Positions 1-8,773 of a stretch of 64,000 nucleotides of DNA are shown here, in pieces (position 1 is the first letter of the stretch; every line of letters starts with the position of its first letter). Source of the DNA: Vulcanimicrobiota bacterium (GTDB lineage Bacteria; Vulcanimicrobiota; Vulcanimicrobiia; Vulcanimicrobiales; Vulcanimicrobiaceae); assembly GCA_013036105.1 (NCBI GenBank), contig JAAXCX010000001.1:248001-312000 (forward strand), read 5' to 3'. A model generated the notes under the pieces. The model was given only the letters and a program-made list of their open reading frames with translations, was not told where the DNA came from and did not search any database. The position numbers and the translations under genes are program-made.

Positions 1-1025
1 TTGTACGAGTTGGTCGTCGGCGCGCAGAACGCCATCAGCGAATCGATGTGCGTGAGCAAACCGCCGATATAGTAGAGCATCGTCTGAGAACATTCGGCGT
101 AGCCGTCCTTGTCGTAGAACAGCGGCTCGCCTTCGTCCCAGAGCGATTGATGCACGTGCATGCCGCTGCCGTTATCGCCGAAGACCGGCTTGGGCATGAA
201 CGTCACGCTTTTGCCGAACCGCGCCGCGACGCTGCGCACAACGTATTTGAACGTCATCAGGTTGTCGGCCGTTTTAAGCAGCGAATCGAAACGGAAATCG
301 ATCTCGGCTTGGCCCGGCGCGCCCACCTCGTGGTGCTGCATCTCAACGTTGATGCCCCACTCTTTGAGAACCAGAGCGGTTTCCGCCCGGACGTCGGCGG
401 TCGTGTCCGCCGGACCCGCCGGAAAGTAGCCTTCCTTCGCGCGCAGCGTGTAACCGCGCGAGCCTTGCTCGTTTCCGCTGTTCCAATGCGCTTCGTTGGA
501 ATCGATTTCGTAGAACGCACGGTTGGGAGAGTTCTCATACGAGACGCGATCGAAGTAATGGAACTCCGCTTCGGGTCCGAAGTAGGCGGTCGTGGCGATT
601 CCCGTGGAGCGCAAATACGCTTCGGCTTTGCGCGCGATGTTGCGCGGATCGCGGTGGTACAGCTCTTTGGCGATCGGATCGAAGACGTCGCAAATCAGTG
701 AAAGCGTCGGAACGCCGCAGAAACTGTCAACCTCAGCCGTACTCACGTCGGGCTTCAGAATCATGTCGGATTCGTGAATTGCCTGGAAGCCGCGAATGGA
801 AGAGCCGTCAAAGCCGATTCCGGCAGACAGCAGATCCTCGTCGACTTGATCGGCCGGCACGCTCGTATGCTGCCAGGTCCCCGGAACGTCGGTGAACTTG
901 AAGTCCACCATTTTGATGCCGGTCTTTTTGATGTACTCCACGAGTGCTTTCGGCGAGCTCTTTTTATGTACGCCGTTGCCGTTGGATGAAACGGATGTTT
1001 TGAGCTCTCCGGCCGTGATTGCCAT
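1..1025 (-). CDS. glnA: Glutamine synthetase type I, 5' part (runs off the window)
   Basis: Makes glutamine from glutamate, ammonia and ATP in the cytoplasm. Only the first 341 codons lie in the window; the C-terminal part continues beyond base 1. Visible family motifs in order: FDGSSIRGF near residue 72 (beta-grasp domain), PEAEFHYFD (metal-binding glutamate), HHEVGAPGQAEIDF, FMPKPVFGDNGSGMHVHQS (ATP and glutamate site), and TTNSYK at the window edge. A GYFPAGPADTTADVR segment of the GSI-beta kind is present, so adenylylation control is possible but its tyrosine site is outside. Start ATG at 1025 follows an AGGGAGAA ribosome-binding site. A palindrome lies just upstream. Identification is firm. 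Confidence 0.95.
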   Translation of the reverse strand, partial: MAITAGELKTSVSSNGNGVHKKSSPKALVEYIKKTGIKMVDFKFTDVPGTWQHTSVPADQVDEDLLSAGIGFDGSSIRGFQAIHESDMILKPDVSTAEVDSFCGVPTLSLICDVFDPIAKELYHRDPRNIARKAEAYLRSTGIATTAYFGPEAEFHYFDRVSYENSPNRAFYEIDSNEAHWNSGNEQGSRGYTLRAKEGYFPAGPADTTADVRAETALVLKEWGINVEMQHHEVGAPGQAEIDFRFDSLLKTADNLMTFKYVVRSVAARFGKSVTFMPKPVFGDNGSGMHVHQSLWDEGEPLFYDKDGYAECSQTMLYYIGGLLTHIDSLMAFCAPTTNSY

Positions 1026-1047
1026 GCGCGTTCTCCCTTATATACAA

Positions 1048-1061
1048 AAAAGGCGCCTTTT
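1048..1061. promoter_or_regulatory. 14-bp perfect palindrome upstream of glnA, candidate operator
   Basis: The palindrome AAAAGGCGCCTTTT lies 22 bp upstream of the glnA start. On the minus strand it sits between a TTGTCA (-35-like) and a TATATA (-10-like) hexamer about 16 bp apart, which would suit a repressor site. A second GGCGCCTT occurs about 38 bp further upstream. The promoter would give a very short leader, so the promoter reading is uncertain; the palindrome itself is seen directly. Confidence 0.4.
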
Positions 1062-1148
1062 GACAATCTTGCCATGCTTCTCGTCCCGGCGCCTTAGCCA
1101 CGCGGTAAAAGGTTGGGGCCGCGGGTTATGCTGCTTGTCGACCCGGCC

Positions 1149-1919
1149 TCATGTCGCCGAGGGAAAAATCCGGCTGATTCCCGAGGGGGTGGTCACCGAC
1201 TCCATCTTCAGGCCGTAGGCTTGCTCGAGCAGGGCCGGGGTGAGGGCGCGATCCCTTCGATCAAATGCCAGGATGCCGCCGGCGGCCAGAAGCATCGCCC
1301 GGTCCGCGTACGCCGCGGCTTCGTTGGGGTCGTGCAGCACGCAGACGACGGTCTTGCCCGCATGCACTTGTTCGCGCAGCAGCTTGAGCACATGCTGTGC
1401 CGCGCGCAGATCGAGATGGCCGGTCGGCTCGTCCAGAAAAAGCAGCGGCGCTTCCTGTGCGATCGCGAGCGCGATCCACACGCGCTGCCGTTCGCCGCTG
1501 GAGAGTGTGGCAAATTCGCGATCGGCGAAACTCTGCAACTCGACCGCCTCGAGTGCGCCTGCGATCGCTTTTGCGTCGTGCGAATCTTGAGTCCACTGCC
1601 ACCAGCGGTGATGAGGGTAGCGTCCGGCCGCGATGACGTCTCGCACCGTCAAGCGATCCGCGAAGACGTCGTCGCTGGTCACAAAGGCAATCGCGCGGCT
1701 GCGTTCCGCCGGCGAGAATGCGGCGACGCTGCGCGACTGTAATGCGACGCTTCCGCCGTCGGCCGGGCGCAAGCCGGCGAGCGCGCGCAGCAGCGTCGTC
1801 TTTCCGGCGCCGTTGCGTCCCAGAATACTCACGAACTCGCCGGCCCCGATATCGAACGACATCGCCGCCAGCAGCGGCTTTCCCGCGACGCGCAGCTCCA
1901 GATCGCGAACCGCGATCAT
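1149..1919 (-). CDS. btuD: ABC transporter ATPase, cobalamin/iron-siderophore type (BtuD-like)
   Basis: Cytoplasmic ATPase that should energise the BtuC-like permease encoded immediately upstream. The 256-residue protein has Walker A GRNGAGKT (residues 34-41), signature LSSGERQ (139-145), Walker B LLFLDEP (159-165) and an H-loop histidine near 196. The start chosen (ATG at 1919) overlaps the permease stop by 4 bp; a reading frame continues upstream but only inside the permease gene. The operon order btuB-btuC-btuD behind a cobalamin riboswitch supports vitamin B12 as substrate rather than an iron siderophore. Length is normal for the family. Confidence 0.9.
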   Translation of the reverse strand: MIAVRDLELRVAGKPLLAAMSFDIGAGEFVSILGRNGAGKTTLLRALAGLRPADGGSVALQSRSVAAFSPAERSRAIAFVTSDDVFADRLTVRDVIAAGRYPHHRWWQWTQDSHDAKAIAGALEAVELQSFADREFATLSSGERQRVWIALAIAQEAPLLFLDEPTGHLDLRAAQHVLKLLREQVHAGKTVVCVLHDPNEAAAYADRAMLLAAGGILAFDRRDRALTPALLEQAYGLKMESVTTPSGISRIFPSAT

Positions 1920-2899
1920 GCTGCCGCCGTGCGCCGGTCTCGAAGGTAGAGATAGAGAAACGCCGGCACGCCGATGAACGCAAGCAGCACGCCGATCGGG
2001 ATCTCCGCGGGTGCGAACAGCGTGCGGCTCAGCGCGTCGGCGACGATCGTCAACGCGGCGCCAAGCAGAGCCGACGCCGCGAGCACATACCGCGCATCGG
2101 ATCCGACCATGCGGCGCGCGATGTGCGGCACGATCAAACCGACGAAGCCGATCGTGCCGGAGAGCGTGACGGCGGAAGCGGCGAGCAGCGACGATGAAGC
2201 GAGGATCGTCCATTGCGCGCGGCCGACGTCAACGCCCACCGCCGCTGCCCGCGTGTCCCCTAAACGCAACGCATTGAGTGCCGGCGCGCTCAAGAGCGCC
2301 AAAACTACACCGAGAAACGCGTATGGCGCCGCGAAGAACAGGTCGCCCCACGAGCGTCCGGAGAGCGTGCCTGCCAGCCAACTGACGATCGCCGGCGCGC
2401 TGCCGGCGCCCTGCACGCGCGTTAATACCAGTGCGATGATCGCGGCGAAGAGCGACGAGAGCGAGACGCCCGCCAAAATGAGACGCGTCGCATCCAAACT
2501 CGCGCCGCGCCGCGCCAGCGCCGCGACCGTTATCGCGGTTGCCAACCCTGCTGCGAATCCGAGCGCGGGAACGGCCGCGGCCGCAACGCCGGCAGATATT
2601 GAAAGAACGATCGCAACCGCCGCGCCCGCGCTAACGCCGGTCAGATACGGATCCACCAGCGGATTGCGCAGCAATCCTTGCAGAAGCGCGCCCGCAATCG
2701 CCAGCGATGCCCCGACGAACGCGCCGATCGCAATCCGCGGAAGCCGCAGCTGCCAAACGATCGTCGCGATCTCACCGCTGTTGGGATGCAGCAGCGCGTT
2801 CCAGATCGCGGCCGGCCAAAGCACGGTACCGCCGACGAGCAGCGCTCCCGCCGCGACACCGAGCAATCCGGCGGCCAGCGCTGCGAAACGAAGAATCAC
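1916..2899 (-). CDS. btuC: FecCD/BtuC-family ABC permease
   Basis: Inner-membrane permease of the BtuCDF type, 327 residues and almost entirely hydrophobic, consistent with about ten membrane segments. Family motifs are visible: LPRIAIGAFVGASLAIAGAL followed by QGLLRNPLVDPYLTGVSAGA near residues 50-100, and GFVGLIVPHIARRMVG in the C-terminal half. The start is a GTG at 2899, one base after the TAG stop of the TonB receptor; the open frame upstream overlaps the receptor gene and was ignored. The gene overlaps btuD by 4 bp, so receptor, permease and ATPase form one transcript below the riboswitch. Confidence 0.9.
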   Translation of the reverse strand: MILRFAALAAGLLGVAAGALLVGGTVLWPAAIWNALLHPNSGEIATIVWQLRLPRIAIGAFVGASLAIAGALLQGLLRNPLVDPYLTGVSAGAAVAIVLSISAGVAAAAVPALGFAAGLATAITVAALARRGASLDATRLILAGVSLSSLFAAIIALVLTRVQGAGSAPAIVSWLAGTLSGRSWGDLFFAAPYAFLGVVLALLSAPALNALRLGDTRAAAVGVDVGRAQWTILASSSLLAASAVTLSGTIGFVGLIVPHIARRMVGSDARYVLAASALLGAALTIVADALSRTLFAPAEIPIGVLLAFIGVPAFLYLYLRDRRTAAA

Positions 2900-2900
2900 G

Positions 2901-4685
2901 CTAGTGCGTGGAAAGTTCGAACGCGAACGTGCGGCCGGGCATGGGGAACCCGCTGACCGCTTCGTAGCGCTCGTTTCCGATGTTGTACGCGCGCACTGTG
3001 AAGAGCACGTTGGGCGCCGCGCGCAGGGAGATGTAGGCGTCGGCGCGCGTAAATGCACTTGCGCCATGCGCTCCGGCGGAATGCGCCGACGCGCCCGCCG
3101 CCGCCACCAGACCTGTGCCGGCGTAATCAAGGCCGAGGTTTGTTGTCAGGACCGGATCGTCGGGAAGGCGCGACCGCGTGTCGAGATCTTGCGCCCGGTA
3201 GAGGTCGGTGAGATTGAATGAAGCCGTAAATCCGTGCAGCGGTTGCGTTTTGGCATCGAACGTCAGGCCTTCGATCAACGCATGTCCGATGTTCTCGGGC
3301 GCGAAGGTGAAGTTAACCGGATCGATCAAGGTCGTCACGATTAAATTGTTCGTGCGGTCGCCGAACCATCCGATCGATACTCCGCCAAAGGGCGCCGAAT
3401 CGACGAACGTAAGGTCGGCCACTTTCGCGCGCTCGGGCCTGAGCGCCGGATTACCGAAATCCGGAAAAAAGAGCTCGCTGGCGTTAGGCGCCCGGAACGC
3501 CGTCGCCAGATTCCCTTTGATCGATGCTTGCCCGGACAAATGTACGACGAAGCCGGCTGACGGCGAGAATTCGCCGCCGAGCGAACCGTCGCGCTCGCCC
3601 CGGAGACCCGCGTATGCGCTTCCCCAGCGTGTCGTGAATTTTTGCTGTACGTACGCCGCGGCTTGCGCGAAGCTGTTTGTCGAAAACAACCCGCCCGCAT
3701 CGGCGCGCACGGTTCCGCGCGCCAGATCGATGCCGTAGAGCAGCTGCTCGTTTTCGCCGCTGACGACGTTGCGTGCGCCGAAGTCAAACCGCCCCTCGGT
3801 ATTTAACGATTCCGTGGTTTGAAAACAATTCAGATCGTTGACTGCATCGCACGCGAACGTGATCGCTTGGCGCGTGCCGCCGAACTGCAGGGTCATTTCA
3901 GAGCGTATCGTTTTGCGCGTAAGCGTAAGGTTCGCGCCCGAATTGAGATCGGATTCCCGCGAAGTCGGAGAGAGGAAGTCGGTCGGGCCCGCCGCGCCGA
4001 GGCGATCGCCTGAAATCTCGGCGCGCACGATCGCATCAAACGAACCGAGCCGGCTGCCGAAATTCGCATGCAGGTCAGAGCTCTGGTAATCGCTGTCGGG
4101 CCGTGTAGAACCATCGGCGAGCGTGAAATCGTTACGCGCGACGATTCTGGAAATTTGGATGTTCGGCGTGCGCGCCTCGAGAGAAGCATCCCCGTAGGAG
4201 CCCGCGCGCAGCGTCGCTCCGTCCGTAGATTTCCGCTCGGTGATAACGTTGATGATGCCGCCAATCGCGCCGGTGCCGTACAGCGTCGAACCGCCGCCCT
4301 CGACGACCTCGATACGGTCGACGCCGGTCGTCGGCATCGTGGCGAGCTCGACCGAGTTAGCAAACGATCCTGGAGCCGGCAGGCCGTCGATCAGCACGAG
4401 CACTTGCGAACTGTTGTTGCCGCGCACGCCGTATTCCGCGCTGCTCCCTATCGGCCCGTTAGGCGAATACTCGAACGCCGGCAGGTTTTCGAGCGCATCG
4501 CCCACGGTGCGATATCCGCGGCGCTCGATCTCTGCACGCGTGACGACGTACGTCGTGCGCGCGGAATTTTTCAGCGTACTGTCGGTGCGATCGCTCGTGT
4601 AAACGTGGGCGATTTCCGGAAGCGGCGACGGCGAAGGCGACGCGGCGGCAGCGCCGAGCGTAATAACCAGAAGAAACGAGAACAT
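2901..4685 (-). CDS. btuB: TonB-dependent outer-membrane receptor, BtuB-like
   Basis: Outer-membrane receptor, 594 residues, expected to bind cobalamin and pass it to the periplasm using TonB energy. A signal peptide (residues 1-16, FSFLLVITLGAAAA) precedes a plug domain with SAEYGVRGNNSSQVLVLIDG (about 82-101) and STLYGTGAIGGIINVIT (133-149), both classic plug motifs. The rest is a beta-barrel. Length is close to the usual 600-odd residues of BtuB. Start ATG at 4685 follows an AAGGG ribosome-binding site and lies downstream of a cobalamin riboswitch on the same strand, which is the main evidence for B12 as substrate. Confidence 0.92.
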   Translation of the reverse strand: MFSFLLVITLGAAAASPSPSPLPEIAHVYTSDRTDSTLKNSARTTYVVTRAEIERRGYRTVGDALENLPAFEYSPNGPIGSSAEYGVRGNNSSQVLVLIDGLPAPGSFANSVELATMPTTGVDRIEVVEGGGSTLYGTGAIGGIINVITERKSTDGATLRAGSYGDASLEARTPNIQISRIVARNDFTLADGSTRPDSDYQSSDLHANFGSRLGSFDAIVRAEISGDRLGAAGPTDFLSPTSRESDLNSGANLTLTRKTIRSEMTLQFGGTRQAITFACDAVNDLNCFQTTESLNTEGRFDFGARNVVSGENEQLLYGIDLARGTVRADAGGLFSTNSFAQAAAYVQQKFTTRWGSAYAGLRGERDGSLGGEFSPSAGFVVHLSGQASIKGNLATAFRAPNASELFFPDFGNPALRPERAKVADLTFVDSAPFGGVSIGWFGDRTNNLIVTTLIDPVNFTFAPENIGHALIEGLTFDAKTQPLHGFTASFNLTDLYRAQDLDTRSRLPDDPVLTTNLGLDYAGTGLVAAAGASAHSAGAHGASAFTRADAYISLRAAPNVLFTVRAYNIGNERYEAVSGFPMPGRTFAFELSTH

Positions 4686-4714
4686 TGCAACCCTTTCCCT
4701 TTCGCGAGGCGGTT

Positions 4715-4876
4715 GTGTGCGTCGTTTGCGCTGGTATCCTGACTCGCGGATCGTAGCCTCGTGCCCGTGCCTTCCCCCCAAAGGAGTGACATCGGGCGGC
4801 TCCCCGCATACAGTGGCGCGACCGTGCCGGCATTCGACCGGCTTCCCGCGCACAAACGTGTATGCCGGGTTACCGC
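4715..4876 (-). promoter_or_regulatory. Cobalamin riboswitch upstream of btuB
   Basis: Read on the minus strand, the leader contains the conserved cobalamin-riboswitch blocks in order: GGGAA with the AATGCCGG-containing arm, CGCGCCACTGTATGCGG (CCACTGT core), a GTCACT block, GGGGAAGGC, and the B12-box AGTCAGGATACCAGCG near 4726-4742 (consensus AGxCAGGAGACC, one mismatch). The aptamer ends about 30-40 bases before the btuB start. A CAACC/GGGTTG pairing near the ribosome-binding site suggests translational control, but the expression platform is inferred. Ends are approximate to about 10 bases. Confidence 0.93.
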
Positions 4877-4915
4877 GGTGCAGGCTAGCCTTCCTGGTTT
4901 TTGGAAAGCTGCGGC

Positions 4916-6208
4916 GTGAACGATCGGCTTGTGGTTGCCGCGGTGGCGACCGGGGAAGGCAAAACGCTAACGGGGTTGGCGCTGGCGGCGTTGCTCGCGC
5001 GTCGCGGCATCGCCGTGCAGCCGTTTAAGATCGGTCCTGACTATATAGACGCGCGCCTGTATGAAGACGTTTGCGGGCAAGCCGCGCGCAACGTCGATCT
5101 TTGGTTGGACGGTCCGCTCAAGGTGCGCGCCCATGTGCAACGCGCAGCGCGCGGATCGTTCGCCCTGCTCGAAGGGATGATGGGCCTTTTTGACGGCGAC
5201 AATTCGGGTGAAACGTCCACTGCCCACGTTGCCGCGATTTTGGACGCGCCGGTCGTGCTCGTGATCGATCTTTGGCGCATGTCGCAAAGTGCGGCTGCGG
5301 TAGCGATCGGCTGCGCGCAGATGCTTCCGCGCGTCAACATTGCCGGAGTCATACTGAACCGCGCCGGCGGACCGGCGCATGAAAATGCCGTTCGTAAAGC
5401 GTTCGAACCTACCGGTATAGACGTGCTTGCCGTGTTGCCGCACCGCGCCCAGTGGACCATTCCGGAACGGCATTTAGGTTTAGACCGCGACCGCGCAGGT
5501 CACGTTGGCGAAATCGCGAGCTCGATAGCGGACGTGCTTGAGCCGCAAATCGATCCCGCGTTTTTCGATGCCGCGCCGCAAAGCGCCGCTCCGCAATCTC
5601 GCAGCGTTGGCCGGACCGCGATCGCGGTCGCCGGCGATCCGGCGCTGTGGTTCGTGTATCCCGAAACGATCGAAGCCCTCGAGCATGCAGGCGCGCGCGT
5701 CCTTCCGTTTTCGCCGCTTCGCGATGAAGCGATCCCGCCGGACGCAAAAGGGCTGTGGCTAGGCGGCGGCTACCCGGAAGCGCACGCGCCGGGACTCGCC
5801 GAAAACGAATCGATGCGCCGGAGCGTCGCATCGGCCGTAGCGGCCGGCATTCCGGTGTATGCGGAGTGCGGCGGCTTGATGTATTTGGCACAAGAGATAG
5901 AAACCACCGGCGGAGTCTTTCCGATGTGCGGCGTTCTGCGCGGCCGCACGAGCATCGTCCGGCCGCAAATGCATATAGGGTACCGGCGCGCGCGAGCACT
6001 GCATGACTCGGTCTGCGACGCCGGCGGGGACGAGATCCGCGCATACGAGTTTCATTACGCAAACGAAGCGCTCTCGGAGGATCCGGCATACGAGATCGAC
6101 GGCAAGCGCGTCGGAGCCTGGCGTCCGCGCGCGCTTGCGAGCTTTCTGCACCGGCATTTCTTAGCGGGCGATCCGGCGATCGAACGTTTTGTCGCGCAAT
6201 GCGCTTGA
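4916..6208 (+). CDS. cobB: Cobyrinate a,c-diamide synthase (CobB/CbiA)
   Basis: Amidates the a and c side chains of the corrin ring using glutamine and ATP. The N-terminal dethiobiotin-synthetase-like domain has the P-loop ATGEGKT (residues 11-17), then KIGPDYID and EGMMGLFDG. The C-terminal class I glutaminase domain has the nucleophile cysteine in YAECGGLMYL (Cys318 from this start). The GTG at 4916 is preferred because GGAAAG lies about 8 bases upstream; an in-frame TTG at 4901 is the alternative. It diverges from the riboswitch-led btuB operon and overlaps btuF by 10 bp. Without the rest of the corrin pathway nearby, a role in salvaging incomplete corrinoids is possible. Confidence 0.92.
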   Translation: MNDRLVVAAVATGEGKTLTGLALAALLARRGIAVQPFKIGPDYIDARLYEDVCGQAARNVDLWLDGPLKVRAHVQRAARGSFALLEGMMGLFDGDNSGETSTAHVAAILDAPVVLVIDLWRMSQSAAAVAIGCAQMLPRVNIAGVILNRAGGPAHENAVRKAFEPTGIDVLAVLPHRAQWTIPERHLGLDRDRAGHVGEIASSIADVLEPQIDPAFFDAAPQSAAPQSRSVGRTAIAVAGDPALWFVYPETIEALEHAGARVLPFSPLRDEAIPPDAKGLWLGGGYPEAHAPGLAENESMRRSVASAVAAGIPVYAECGGLMYLAQEIETTGGVFPMCGVLRGRTSIVRPQMHIGYRRARALHDSVCDAGGDEIRAYEFHYANEALSEDPAYEIDGKRVGAWRPRALASFLHRHFLAGDPAIERFVAQCA

Positions 6209-7041
6209 ATCTCCGCGCGCTCGCCGTGCTGCTGTTTGCGGGGTTGGCGGCGTGTGCTCACCAAGTCCCGGGGAACGCAGCGACGGCTCATCCGCGCATC
6301 GTTTCGCTCATCCCTTCGTTGACCGAAGATCTCTGCGCGATTGGCGCCGCGAAACAGCTGGCGGGAGTCTCGCAATTCAGTTCGGGAATTCCATGTGCGA
6401 AGGGACTGCCCGAAGTCAATGACGCCTCGAGCGTCGACGCCGAAAAGGTCGTCGAGCTGCATCCCGATGTCGTGGTCGGCATTCCCTCGCAGGCGCGCGC
6501 CGTCTCCGCGCTGCAGCGCGCCGGAATAAAGATTTCGCTGCTGCGCGACGACAGCTATGTGGACTTGTTTGACGACATCAGCGAACTCGGTGCGCTCAGC
6601 GGGCATGCCGCCGAGGCACGTGCGCTGGTTGCGAGTTTGCGCAAAGAAACGGAAAAACTGCAAGCCACGGAACGTTTTGCGCGGCGGCCCTCGGTTTTTG
6701 TCGTGCTCCAAACCAATCCGATTTGGACGGTCGGCCCGCACTCGTATATTTCTTCGCTGATTTCGCTCGCAGGGGGACGCAATGCCGTCGCTGCGCTGCC
6801 GCAATCGTACGCGCAGTTCAGCGGAGAAGCGCTGTTGCGGCTGCAGCCCGATGCGCTTTTAGCCGCGCGCGATGCGCAACTCGAGCAGAGCGTAAGCCGC
6901 GAACCGTGGCGTTCTTTGCAGGCCGTGCGCGCGAAGCGGCTGCTGATCGTGCCTAATTCCGATCTGCTGTACCGTCCCGGTCCCCGCTATAACGAAGCCC
7001 TGTCATGGCTCATCGCACGTCTGCGCCCGATCGCTCGTTAA
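6199..7041 (+). CDS. btuF: Cobalamin/siderophore-binding lipoprotein (BtuF-like)
   Basis: Periplasmic binding component expected to deliver cobalamin to BtuCD. A lipoprotein signal with lipobox LAAC (Cys19) is followed by the class III binding-protein fold: RIVSLIPSLTEDLCAIGA (about 33-50), DAEKVVELHPDVVVG, and the C-terminal motif GPRYNEALSWLI. Length 280 residues is normal. The start overlaps the end of cobB by 10 bp, and its own end overlaps hflX by 37 bp. Its placement in a B12 block makes cobalamin the likely ligand; an iron-siderophore role cannot be excluded from sequence alone. Confidence 0.88.
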   Translation: MRLNLRALAVLLFAGLAACAHQVPGNAATAHPRIVSLIPSLTEDLCAIGAAKQLAGVSQFSSGIPCAKGLPEVNDASSVDAEKVVELHPDVVVGIPSQARAVSALQRAGIKISLLRDDSYVDLFDDISELGALSGHAAEARALVASLRKETEKLQATERFARRPSVFVVLQTNPIWTVGPHSYISSLISLAGGRNAVAALPQSYAQFSGEALLRLQPDALLAARDAQLEQSVSREPWRSLQAVRAKRLLIVPNSDLLYRPGPRYNEALSWLIARLRPIAR

Positions 7042-8087
7042 AAACGGGGGCGCTCGTCGTAGCGGTCGATACCGCCGATCCTGCGCGTCCGATCGAACCC
7101 GAGCTCGCCGAGCTCGAAGCGCTCGCCGAAGCATCCGGCGTAAAGACCGTCGGCCGAATCGTGCAGAAGCGTGCGCGCGTTGACCCGGCGACGCTCGTCG
7201 GGACGGGAAAAGCGCAAGAGATCACAGAGCTCGCGCAATCGCTGCGGGCCGGCTTAGTGCTGGTTCTCAACGATTTGCGGCCGCGTCAGCGGAAGAATCT
7301 CGAAAACATTATTCCGCTTCCGATCGTCGATCGCACGATGCTCATCCTCGACGTTTTCGCGCGGCACGCGCGCAGCCGCGAAGGCAAGCTGCAAGTGGAA
7401 CTCGCGCAGCTGCGCTACCGCCAATCGAATCTGATTGGCGCCGGCGCAGATCTCTCGCGCCTGGGCGGCGGCATCGGCACGCGCGGTCCGGGCGAAACGA
7501 AGCTCGAGGTGGACCGCCGCGGCATTCAAGCGCGCATCAGCATCTTAAACAAACAATTGGAAGAAGTGCGGCGCCAGCGCACGACGCGCCGCGGCGGTGA
7601 CCGGCGCGAACCGCTGGCGGCGCTCGTTGGCTATACGAACGCCGGCAAGACGTCGCTGCTCAACCGTTTGGCGCGCTCGAAGGCATTCGTTGCCGATCAG
7701 CCGTTCGCAACGCTCGATCCGACCGTGCGCCGTGTTTGGTTTGGAGAAGGCCGGTACGTCCGGATCGTAGACACGGTCGGCTTCATTACCGATCTCCCCA
7801 AAGATTTGCTGAGCGCGTTTCGGGCGACGCTCGAGGAATTGGCGGAAGCCGATCTGCTCGTTCACGTGGTCGACGCATCCAATCCCGATTGGCCGCGCCA
7901 GATGACGGCGGTCGAGAACACGCTTGCCGCGCTGCATTTGGAATCTAAGCGTTGCCTCGTGGCGTTCAACAAGTGTGACTCGATCGAGGAAATACCGCAT
8001 CGCGAACAGTCGTTGGCCGTCAGCGCCCGCACCGGAGCGGGCATCGCGGAATTGAAGACGGCGATCGAAATGTCGGTGGCGTGGTGA
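7005..8087 (+). CDS. hflX: HflX family ribosome-associated GTPase
   Basis: GTPase that binds the ribosome and splits stalled 70S particles in other bacteria. The N-terminal HflX domain contains DPATLVGTGKAQEI (substituted nucleotide-like fold) and the glycine-rich GGGIGTRGPGE near residue 154-164. The G domain follows with G1 GYTNAGKT (209-216), the threonine of LDPT, G3 DTVG and G4-like NKCD. Length 360 is slightly short because the C-terminal extension is small. The start overlaps btuF by 37 bp; a later start is possible but would trim residues before the HflX domain. Confidence 0.92.
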   Translation: MAHRTSAPDRSLKTGALVVAVDTADPARPIEPELAELEALAEASGVKTVGRIVQKRARVDPATLVGTGKAQEITELAQSLRAGLVLVLNDLRPRQRKNLENIIPLPIVDRTMLILDVFARHARSREGKLQVELAQLRYRQSNLIGAGADLSRLGGGIGTRGPGETKLEVDRRGIQARISILNKQLEEVRRQRTTRRGGDRREPLAALVGYTNAGKTSLLNRLARSKAFVADQPFATLDPTVRRVWFGEGRYVRIVDTVGFITDLPKDLLSAFRATLEELAEADLLVHVVDASNPDWPRQMTAVENTLAALHLESKRCLVAFNKCDSIEEIPHREQSLAVSARTGAGIAELKTAIEMSVAW

Positions 8088-8773
8088 GACGGGCGGCCGC
8101 TTGCACGGTGCTTCTGCTGCTCGCGGCGTGCGCGCAGCCAAAACCCGCCGACGATGCGTTCGTCGCCGCTGCGGCCAAGCTGCGCCCAGCGACGATCTTG
8201 TTGACGATGAACGTGCCGGGCGAGTCGAAGAAGGACGGCCCCGATACGGAGTACGCAAGCGGCGTCGTCGTCGCCAGCGGAAATTGGGGGAGCGACATTC
8301 TCACCGTCGAGCACGCGCTCGAAAAAACGTGGAATCACGTTGCGACGATCGGCAACAAGCGCAAGGTTCGGTTTGCAGTGATCGCGAGCGACGGCGATCT
8401 CGACGTCGCGCTCGTCCGCACAACGGCCAAAAATCTTCCGGTCGCAACGCTCGGTTCCAGCGCCGATGCGCAGCCCGGCGTTTCGATCGGACTGCTTGGC
8501 TATCCGATTCCGGACGAGTTCGATAACGAAGGGCTGGGGTTGGCGACGTCGCTGAACTCGGGACGCATATCGGCGTTGCGCCGCGACGCGATCGAAGTGA
8601 CGCTGCCGATCGTCCCCGGTGAAAGCGGCGGCCCGGTTTTCCTAGCCGATAGCGGCGAGGTGATCGGCATCGCGGAATCGCGATTTGAAGACGAGCGCTC
8701 GATCGGATTCGCCCTGCCCATCAACGATGCGAAGCGCTTCCTTCATAAGCACGATGCGGCGCACGGCTTTTAA
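8081..8773 (+). CDS. Trypsin-like serine protease, lipoprotein
   Basis: Exported S1-type protease predicted to sit in the periplasm as a lipoprotein (LLLLAAC, Cys17). The catalytic triad can be read: His78 in LTVEHAL, Asp108 in DGDLDVALV and Ser182 in PGESGGPV. There is no PDZ domain after the 230-residue protease domain, unlike DegP or HtrA. Start is GTG at 8081 (or GTG at 8084), overlapping the hflX stop. It ends convergently with the K+ channel gene: the two stop codons share a TTAA and overlap by 4 bp. Substrate is unknown. Confidence 0.85.
   Translation: MVRRAAACTVLLLLAACAQPKPADDAFVAAAAKLRPATILLTMNVPGESKKDGPDTEYASGVVVASGNWGSDILTVEHALEKTWNHVATIGNKRKVRFAVIASDGDLDVALVRTTAKNLPVATLGSSADAQPGVSIGLLGYPIPDEFDNEGLGLATSLNSGRISALRRDAIEVTLPIVPGESGGPVFLADSGEVIGIAESRFEDERSIGFALPINDAKRFLHKHDAAHGF

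Noticed and set aside
1048-1061. AAAAGGCGCCTTTT as a terminator for btuD
   Set aside because: GGCGCC is self-complementary without a loop and cannot form a usual terminator hairpin.
1974-3221. 415-residue plus-strand reading frame opposite btuC and the btuB end
   Set aside because: Composition is Ala/Ser/Thr/Arg-rich without motifs and mirrors the well-supported minus-strand permease; a shadow frame of GC-rich DNA.
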